Part shown: positions 5,984-11,281 of the stretch, piece by piece
How positions within the stretch are numbered: the first letter of the stretch is position 1
Layout: the number at the start of each line of letters is the position of its first letter
DNA from: Actinomycetota bacterium
GTDB taxonomy: Bacteria; Actinomycetota; UBA4738
DNA: 11,281 bases
Assembly: GCA_005885025.1 (NCBI GenBank)
Contig: VAYC01000194.1
Span: 1-11,281 of the forward strand
Direction: 5' to 3'
Position numbers and translations under genes: made by a program
Notes under the pieces: model-generated
Told to the model about the DNA's origin: nothing
The model's database searches: none
What the model saw: only the letters and a program-made list of their open reading frames with translations

Positions 5984-6661
5984 CTAGGCTGCCGGGGAGG
6001 CGAACCGGGCGGGAAGAAGTCCCAGCTCGGGGTGCGCCACCTGGATCCGCCTCACGTAGAGCACGCTCGACACGATGCCCAGGGCCGTCACGGTGAGGTG
6101 GACGGGCGGCTCCAAGATCATCACCAGGCCCGGTGAGGCCGAGAGCGCCAGCAGGACCTGCTGTCCACCCATCAGCAGGAGCAGGACTCCCCACCCCACG
6201 GCCAGCATCCGGAAGACACTGGTTGCTCTGGGGTGCCCCCACCGTTCGGCCAGCCGGCGACGCCCTTCGTGCTGGTCCGAGGAGAGATGGAGAGCCATGG
6301 TCCTCGTCAAGGGCTTCCCGAGCAGCGCGGAGAGGGCGAAGGCCAGGCCCATCGCCGCGCTGGTCACCCCTCCCCTCGCCAGGATGAACACCGGCGAGTG
6401 CAGCCACGTGGCCAGCCCCACGGACAGTCCGGTCGAGGGGATGAACAGGAGGGCGAACCCGTTCGGCGCCCTCCCCCGAATCAGTCGGACGAGCGCGTCC
6501 ACGCCAGGGACACACGACGCCGCAACCAGGGCGAGCAAGACGCCGAGAGAAGACCGCAGGGTGAAGTAGATGATGGTTGGCAGGACCACCCCTGGCAGCA
6601 TGTTCGCGACCATCGACCGGATGTGGCCCTTGAATGGTTGATCGTCTGTCACGGGGGTCAT
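5984..6661 (-). CDS. VC0807-type integral membrane protein
   Basis: A 225-residue polytopic membrane protein of unknown function. About six hydrophobic segments are visible, near residues 17-35, 38-56, 68-86, 90-112, 150-175 and 178-203. Features that suggest the VC0807 family are the first-helix LPTIIYFTL, the LVRLIRGR loop followed by NGFALLFI, the central TSAAMGLAFALSALLGKPL, and a soluble loop with RRLAERWGHPRATSVFRML before the last pair of helices. The ATG at 6661 has AGGGAAG close upstream. It is divergent from tRNA-Glu, and the 173 bp separating it from the ydeI-like gene (5811-5983) hold no gene or clear terminator that I can see. The family assignment rests on recalled pattern similarity. 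Confidence 0.72.
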   Translation of the reverse strand: MTPVTDDQPFKGHIRSMVANMLPGVVLPTIIYFTLRSSLGVLLALVAASCVPGVDALVRLIRGRAPNGFALLFIPSTGLSVGLATWLHSPVFILARGGVTSAAMGLAFALSALLGKPLTRTMALHLSSDQHEGRRRLAERWGHPRATSVFRMLAVGWGVLLLLMGGQQVLLALSASPGLVMILEPPVHLTVTALGIVSSVLYVRRIQVAHPELGLLPARFASPAA

Positions 6662-6731
6662 GTACTTCCCTGGATCGGACTGGGCGAGCCCGCGGTTGAC
6701 GCGCCAGCGGCCATCGTAGCCGTTCGGCTGG

Positions 6732-6737
6732 GATAAT
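6732..6737 (+). promoter_or_regulatory. Possible -10 box for tRNA-Glu
   Basis: GATAAT stands 15 bases before the tRNA 5' end, a suitable distance for a short-leader tRNA transcript. The nearest TTGAC (6696-6700) is too far upstream (over 30 bp) to be its -35, so the promoter is only half supported. Confidence 0.3.
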
Positions 6738-6752
6738 CAGGCCGCAAGGCCC

Positions 6753-6825
6753 GGTCCCATCGTCTAGTGGCCTAGGACACCACCCTCTCAAGGTGGAGAC
6801 ACGGGTTCGAACCCCGTTGGGACCA
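6753..6825 (+). tRNA. tRNA-Glu (CTC)
   Basis: Full cloverleaf of 73 nt. Acceptor GGTCCCA (6753-6759) pairs with TGGGACC (6818-6824), discriminator A6825. Anticodon stem CCACC/GGTGG around loop CTCTCAA (6785-6791), anticodon CTC at 6787-6789, reading GAG. T arm ACGGG-TTCGAAC-CCCGT (6801-6817). The D arm contains the typical TAGTGGCCTAGGA. The 3' CCA is not encoded. Confidence 0.97.
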
Positions 6826-6852
6826 CCTCGGAAAGCCTTCCCTCACTGATGA

Positions 6853-6884
6853 CCGGGAAGGGAGGCTCGCGCCTCCCCTCCCGG
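6853..6884. terminator. Strong bidirectional hairpin
   Basis: A 14-base left arm (6853-6866) and 14-base right arm (6871-6884) form 13 G/C-rich pairs with one A-C mismatch around the tetraloop TCGC. It lies 27 bp after tRNA-Glu and 12 bp after the stop of the large minus-strand protein, so it can serve both converging transcripts. No T-tract follows on either strand. Confidence 0.65.
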
Positions 6885-6896
6885 CGACAGTTCTAG

Positions 6897-8945
6897 CTAC
6901 TTGAACTGGAAGTACGCGGTCCTCGGGGCTCCCGGGGTAGGCACGACGGCATCCTTGAGGTTCAAGGTCATGGTCTTGCACGTCCCGGCGTAGGACTTCG
7001 GCGTGGACCAGTTGAACTGCCAGTTGCCGCTCCCCAGGTACTGCAGACCCGATGCCCCGGAATACGTCTCGATGACGTCGGATTGCCCGCTGCAAGTGCC
7101 ACGGGGAGACGACGTGATGCTGACGAAGCTCGAGGTATCCGAGATCCCCACCCCGTTCGCATCCGTGAGGCGATACTTCACGCCCACGGTCTGGCCGGCC
7201 TTGGACAGGTTCACGATCGGCGGGTTGTCCACCGGCGCGAAGAACCCGCTGAACACGTACTGCACGCTGTACGTGCAGTGCGACGAGTTGCCCGCAAAGT
7301 CAACGGCATTGAAGATCGACTTCGTACCTACGGAACTCGTGTCGACGGTCCCAGTGAGAACGGACGCAGCCGTGTTCAATCCAGAGCCCGGCGTCGGATC
7401 CGAGGCGGTCGCGGTGAACGTCCCGCCCGCGCCGTTCAGGAAGAAGGGGCCCATTGCGGGACACGTGATCACGGGTGCCTTCGTGTCTATGTTGACGTCG
7501 AAGTGACCCGCGCTTCCCGCCGTACCGGTGTACGCCACCGTGTGCGGCCCCTCCCCGGAGACCGTGGCCGGGCTGTCGACCTGGGCACCGCCATCGACCG
7601 ACAGCTTGAAGGTCTCGGTGCCACCGTTGCTGCTGACGTACGCCTTCAACGGCTGATCGGGGTCGTTGTACCAACCGAACCCGTTGGGGGTAATCAGGTT
7701 GTTCAGGTTGTCCTTGACCGAGGTCGTCACCGTGCCCGGAACTGGCGGTGGCGGAAGCGGAGTCCCGAATTCGGCCTTGAACGTACTGACGCTGGTGTTG
7801 CCTGCGTTGGTCACGAGCTGCCCGAAGTACTCGGCGACCTTGACCGTCGAGGTGTTCACCGAAGCGACCCAGGTGCAGGTCCCGCCGTCGCAGCGAGACA
7901 GGGTCATCAGCGTGCTCTGGAACGAGTCCGAACCGGTCAACCGGTAGGTGATGTAGGCGGCCGCCACGTCCTGGGCCCGGGTCGTGAGGGCGAAGCTGGC
8001 GGTCGCGCCGAGGTCCTGACCGCTCAGCGTGGAGATGACCGCAATCGTGTCGTCGCTGCTTGTGGAGAAGTACGCCCGAACCGTGGCGTTGGAGAACAGG
8101 AGCTGGGTCCCCGGCGTCTGGCCCGATTGGTCCGACACGAACTTGCCGCCGAACGCAACCACGGTGTCCCTTGAACCGTTGATCGTGTCCTGGTGCAGCG
8201 TGCTGACGAACCCGCTGGGGAACGTGGAGTCAATGACCCTTGGTTCGGGCTGGAACGATCCCGGAGCCAGCGCCGGCACGGAGAGCAGGGGGTTGAACGA
8301 CAGCACCGAGGAGCGGGTGAACGACAGGATCAGAGCGCCGTGCAGCCTGCCGTTGCTCTGGTCGGCCTGCGTGACGTCCACCGGGGCCGTCACCGGCTGG
8401 ATGGGCCGGAACTGCTCGGCCACCACGCCTGCGCTCGGGTTCGGGCCCTTGTAGTACGAGCCGTTTGCCGTATCCACCCGGTCGCCGTAGAGGTTTCCCG
8501 AGTAAGCGATGTTGTCGACCTTGAGATTGGTGTCGGCGTCGGTCGTCAGCGTGGGCGGGTTGGGCGGAGTGGTCGTTCTCGCCACGGTACCGGTCGCTCC
8601 GATGACGTACATGGGGAGGCCGTACATGCTGTACTCCTCCACGGACTTCGCGTCGAAGACTCCCCATGCCCCGAGGGTCGCGTAGTACTGCTGCTTCGCG
8701 TTGGCCACGGCCTGTCCCACGGACATGGTTCCATTCACGCCCTGGGTCATGAGGAGCGTGAGCTTCTCCGAGTACGCCGTGACGTTCGTGTCTCCATAGC
8801 CGAACCCGGTGTTGCCGGCGAAGAGGCCGTTCTTCTGGGCGAACGCCTGGGCCCAGTCCTGCGACCGGGGGTCGCTCCCCGTGATCCAAACGTCCGACAG
8901 GGACAGGCCGGCGTGGCATCCCATAGAGAAGGCGAGGGTCCCGGT
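6897..8945 (-). CDS. Large secreted C25-like protein, C-terminal part after frameshift (catalytic Cys, Ig-like and PxKF-like domains)
   Basis: Downstream half of one large gene, joined to the upstream half by a one-base shift near 8943. This frame is open up to 9236, but the stretch 8946-9236 in it is Arg/Ser/Pro-rich shadow and has no good start, so it is not a separate gene. It opens GTLAFSMGCHAGLSLSDV, with the predicted catalytic cysteine at 8916-8918, then NTGFGYGDTNVTAYSEKL and YGLPMYVIG, as in gingipain-like (C25) domains. Next come beta-rich segments without clear assignment (about 8550-7500), including a proline stretch near 7750. An Ig-like segment begins DTKAPVITC (about 7480). Last is a PxKF-like domain (about 7250-6897) beginning SGFFAPVDNPPIVNLSKAG and ending YFQFK, although its PxKF core reads GVKY. 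There is no LPxTG motif or C-terminal membrane anchor, so release or non-covalent surface attachment is likely. Confidence 0.8.
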   Translation of the reverse strand, partial: TGTLAFSMGCHAGLSLSDVWITGSDPRSQDWAQAFAQKNGLFAGNTGFGYGDTNVTAYSEKLTLLMTQGVNGTMSVGQAVANAKQQYYATLGAWGVFDAKSVEEYSMYGLPMYVIGATGTVARTTTPPNPPTLTTDADTNLKVDNIAYSGNLYGDRVDTANGSYYKGPNPSAGVVAEQFRPIQPVTAPVDVTQADQSNGRLHGALILSFTRSSVLSFNPLLSVPALAPGSFQPEPRVIDSTFPSGFVSTLHQDTINGSRDTVVAFGGKFVSDQSGQTPGTQLLFSNATVRAYFSTSSDDTIAVISTLSGQDLGATASFALTTRAQDVAAAYITYRLTGSDSFQSTLMTLSRCDGGTCTWVASVNTSTVKVAEYFGQLVTNAGNTSVSTFKAEFGTPLPPPPVPGTVTTSVKDNLNNLITPNGFGWYNDPDQPLKAYVSSNGGTETFKLSVDGGAQVDSPATVSGEGPHTVAYTGTAGSAGHFDVNIDTKAPVITCPAMGPFFLNGAGGTFTATASDPTPGSGLNTAASVLTGTVDTSSVGTKSIFNAVDFAGNSSHCTYSVQYVFSGFFAPVDNPPIVNLSKAGQTVGVKYRLTDANGVGISDTSSFVSITSSPRGTCSGQSDVIETYSGASGLQYLGSGNWQFNWSTPKSYAGTCKTMTLNLKDAVVPTPGAPRTAYFQFK
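8940..8945 (-). other. Frameshift point between catalytic His and Cys
   Basis: Upstream frame reads SAITDADID up to 8944; downstream frame reads GTLAFSMGCHAG from 8942. One surplus base at about 8943 separates them. Without it, the predicted catalytic His (codon 9016-9018) and Cys (codon 8916-8918) are 33 residues apart, as His211 and Cys244 are in gingipain RgpB. Read as given, the upstream frame goes on as Arg/Pro-rich nonsense to a stop at 8230-8232. Confidence 0.85.
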
Positions 8946-11281
8946 CGATGTCCGCATCGGTGATCGCGGAATTGGAGTTGAAGGTGCCGGCAGGTTCCAA
9001 TCGATACTGGTCCGCATGAGCATCGAGCGACGCGATTCCCGGACCAGCGCTGATGCCGTCGGCGATGTTCTGCTCTGTCCAGGTGTCGTTGATGAGCGGC
9101 CCATAGGGATTGGGTCCGTTCTTCCGAGACCCACACCCCGCGCCGCAGTAGGGAGAAGTCTTGAGGACGTTGTCCTTCGCCGTGGCGCTGTCCGCGAAGA
9201 AGTCATAGCCGGTGGTGAACCGGGTGCTGGGGTCAAGGATCCCCTTCGAGCTCTTGTACTGGGAGATGGCGTTGGCGATGTCCGTGGGCGTCTCCACCAA
9301 CCTCCCGCCCGCCACGCTCGGCGGATACACGTTCGTGCTCAGCCAGGGAACGGGCTGGAAGGAGAAGTACGGGTCGTCCGACAGGTAGTTCCCCAGCAGG
9401 AGCGACCGAGAGACCGGGTTGTCCTTCGTGTTGAACTGCACGTTCGCCGCTTCCGCGCTCTCGTTGCCGAGGTTGACGAGCTCCTGGATGGAGGCTGAGG
9501 GCAGAACGGCGTGAGAGCCGACCAGGACGATGTGCCTCAGGTTCGGAAGCCCGTGAGTGCTGTTGCGATATGAATCCACGAGGCCATTGATCGCCCGGAC
9601 CACATCGTTGGCCTTGTCGGGCGAGCAGTAATCGGCATACCAGGCGGAGTATGCGGCGGCGACGTTGGGATCGTTCTCGACCGACAGCACGAGGCCGTGC
9701 ACGTTGTCGGTGAAGGTGATCGGGTTGAGGAACGTTGGATCGTTGAGCGCGGCCAGCACCGTCGTTTCGCCGATCGCTCCGTAGAACCTCCCTATCGCTC
9801 TGAGGTTCACGATGAAGAGCGTCTGCGTGTCGGAAAGGTCCAAGCTCGTGGGGGGAAGGGGCGGCCCGTTGTCCACACCACCGGGCTCCGCGGGCACGCT
9901 GACGCAGGACAGCGATGCAGGAACCGGGCTCAACTTGAAGCTGAGCAGCGCCGCCTGAGTCGGGTTGAAGTTGTTGTTGTACGTGGAGAACTGGACGGTG
10001 ATGCCGTGGCCGACGTCGCCCGGCTGCACCACGGTGCAGGCGAATTCGTTGCCCTGTCCCCGGCTGGTCGAGTAGCCGCGGCTCGTCGAGTAGCCGCGGA
10101 TGGCCACCGTGTTGTCCTGGGCCTGGGGGACGTCCTGGAGCGTCTGCGGGTCGAGGACCGTCCCCGGGGGCACGCACTCGCCGTCGTCGCCGAGCGGTCC
10201 GTGCCCAACGGGGCCGTGGCCGACCGGGCCGTGCCCGACGGGGGCGCCTCGGAGGCTGGAAACATCGGCGTTGCCATACAGGACGATGTCGTAGTCGGCT
10301 CCGGTCGGCATGTGGCTCGCCGACACCCGGACCGTCCGACCGACGTCATCGGTGGAGGCGATCGGCAGGTTGAAGTAGTCGGTGTCGATCCCGGTGGGGA
10401 GCACGTCGGTGTACAGGGTGTCTCCTGACACCGTCGTGGCCGAGCCCACCGATCCGCTGGGGAAGTTGTCGGTGGTCGTGACCGGCGCGGAGTTGGGGAC
10501 GGAAGCCGTGACGCTCCCGGCGTCCACCGTTAGCGAGGTGGTGAACGTGCCGAGCTTATCGCCGGGTTCGGCCTTGAGCGTCAGCGCGACGTTCTTCACC
10601 GTGTCGCTCGGGCCGCACGGCCCGCTGGGAGGAGCCGAGGTCGGCACCGCCCACACCAGGCTTCCGCCGTTCGAAGTCGGCTCGCCGGCGGCGATCGGCG
10701 ATCCTCCGCCGAAGGAGAACTGCGGGGAGCCGGCCACGTAGCGGAACCCGCTGGCCAGGGTGAGGGAGAACTGCGTCCCCGACTGGACCGGGCAGGCGAT
10801 GTCGGCGGCGGCCGTGTAGGTCACCTCGTGGGCGGGGTCGAACGGGGCCGCTTGGACGATGTCGTTCAGCGATGCATTCTCGAAGGGGAAGTTCGTCACG
10901 TCGATGATCCCGGGCATCAGCCCGCCGAGGGTCAAGGATGTGACCCCGGGATCAGTGGATCCGAGCAGATCGCTGACCTTCGCGCTCAAGGGGATGTGCC
11001 CGGCATCCTGGACCTGGGACAGCGTCTTGGAAGCATCGGTGCACATGGCGTTCCCGTCGCAGACGGTGGACGGTACGTTGGTGATCTTCACGTCCTTCAC
11101 GCTGGTAAGCGACAGGTCGATGTTGGTGAGCCCCATGGTGCCCAGGGGCGTGGTCGCAATCGCGTTCTTCTTGTCGTACAGGTTGATGCCGGTGATCGGG
11201 AGCGTGGTGATCGACGTGCCTCCCAGCTCGACCTCCGCTAGCACGTTGCTCCCGGTGAAACCGTTCGGAGGGGTGAGACCC
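8944..11281 (-). CDS. Large secreted C25-like protein, upstream part (PPC-like domain, repeats, catalytic His), open at the right edge
   Basis: The frame is open to the window edge, so the true start and any signal peptide are off-window; GTG 11244 is internal. Order from the N side: a region with regularly spaced Leu/Ile (about 11230-10850); a DUF11-like beta domain with TYTAAADIACPVQSGTQFSL and SDTVKNVALTLKAEPGDKLGTF (about 10830-10450); a PPC-like domain with DTDYFNLP and GADYDIVLYG (about 10440-10270); a linker with two tandem repeats (10239-10060); then the protease-like domain from about 9860. In that domain are LRHIVLVGSHAVLP, NYLSDDPYFSF, GGRLVETPTDI, TGYDFFAD and IASLDAHADQY, the last carrying the predicted catalytic His at 9016-9018. 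The good sequence ends at 8944, at the frameshift. Gingipain-like C25 peptidases are clan CD cysteine proteases, usually secreted; here the substrate is unknown. A non-peptidase caspase-like relative is the main alternative. Confidence 0.8.
10060..10095 (-). repeat. Two tandem 18-bp repeats coding GYSTSR
   Basis: Copies at 10078-10095 and 10060-10077 encode GYSTSR-GYSTSR in frame and differ at two bases (third positions of ACG/ACC and CGC/CGG), which leave the protein unchanged. They lie in the linker between the PPC-like and protease-like domains. Confidence 0.85.
10195..10239 (-). repeat. Three tandem 15-bp repeats coding VGHGP
   Basis: Units at 10225-10239, 10210-10224 and 10195-10209 encode VGHGP three times, followed by a degenerate LGDDG. 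The units differ mostly at third codon positions, so the peptide is kept while the DNA has drifted. The block directly follows the PPC-like domain. Confidence 0.88.

Noticed and set aside
7083..8174. Long open frame on the + strand (363 codons) inside the large minus-strand gene
   Set aside because: Arg/Gly/Val-rich composition without domain logic, complementary to a minus-strand frame that reads clearly as beta-domain protein. It is a high-GC antisense shadow.
8230..8940. Continuation of the upstream half of the large protein in its own frame to the stop at 8230
   Set aside because: After 8944 this frame becomes Arg/Pro/His-rich nonsense, while the other frame carries the expected protease and beta-domain sequence.
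8193..8963. Open + strand frame of 256 codons opposite the protease gene
   Set aside because: Repetitive Arg/Val/His/Gly composition typical of antisense shadow; no start signal or recognisable motif.
10060..10239. CRISPR-like array from the spaced short repeats
   Set aside because: The units are 15 and 18 bp, directly adjacent, in codon phase and few in number; they are coding tandem repeats without spacers.

Overview
The window is 11.3 kb of high-GC DNA. The genes present (a cofC-type F420 biosynthesis gene, an HU protein, a PxKF-type secreted protein, Shine-Dalgarno sites on GTG starts) fit an uncultivated member of the Actinomycetota or a neighbouring high-GC phylum; no phylogenetic marker is present to settle it. 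Gene order is that of ordinary chromosome. No transposase, integrase, phage gene or CRISPR array is visible.

Left part (1-3414, + strand): the 3' part of tdh (threonine 3-dehydrogenase) is followed 7 bp later by complete kbl (glycine C-acetyltransferase), the two-step route from threonine to glycine and acetyl-CoA. After a 186-bp gap with two hairpins comes a membrane protein with a degenerate GGDEF domain. It keeps the c-di-GMP I-site (RxxD) but has lost the catalytic residues, and its first membrane helix lies in a different frame from the rest.

Middle (3415-6896): a PlsC-type acyltransferase (-) is divergent from cofC (+), which looks leaderless. A cold-shock-like protein with eroded RNA-binding motifs (+) converges with an HU-family protein (-), and a hairpin spans the junction. 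tRNA-Gln(CTG) is followed within 14 bp by a YdeI/OmpD-family gene (-) that has lost its C-terminus and appears to start with CTG behind a perfect Shine-Dalgarno. A VC0807-type membrane protein (-) is followed by tRNA-Glu(CTC) (+) and a strong hairpin.

Right part (6897-11281, - strand): one very large secreted protein runs off the right edge. Its order from the N side is a leucine-spaced region, a DUF11-like beta domain, a PPC-like domain, a linker with two tandem repeats, a gingipain-like (peptidase C25, clan CD) domain, beta domains, an Ig-like domain and a terminal PxKF-like domain. One surplus base splits the frame between the predicted catalytic His and Cys. Removing it restores a 33-residue His-Cys spacing, the same as in gingipain RgpB. 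Similar surplus-base signatures occur in the GGDEF gene and perhaps in cofC, so either assembly indels or gene decay must be considered.
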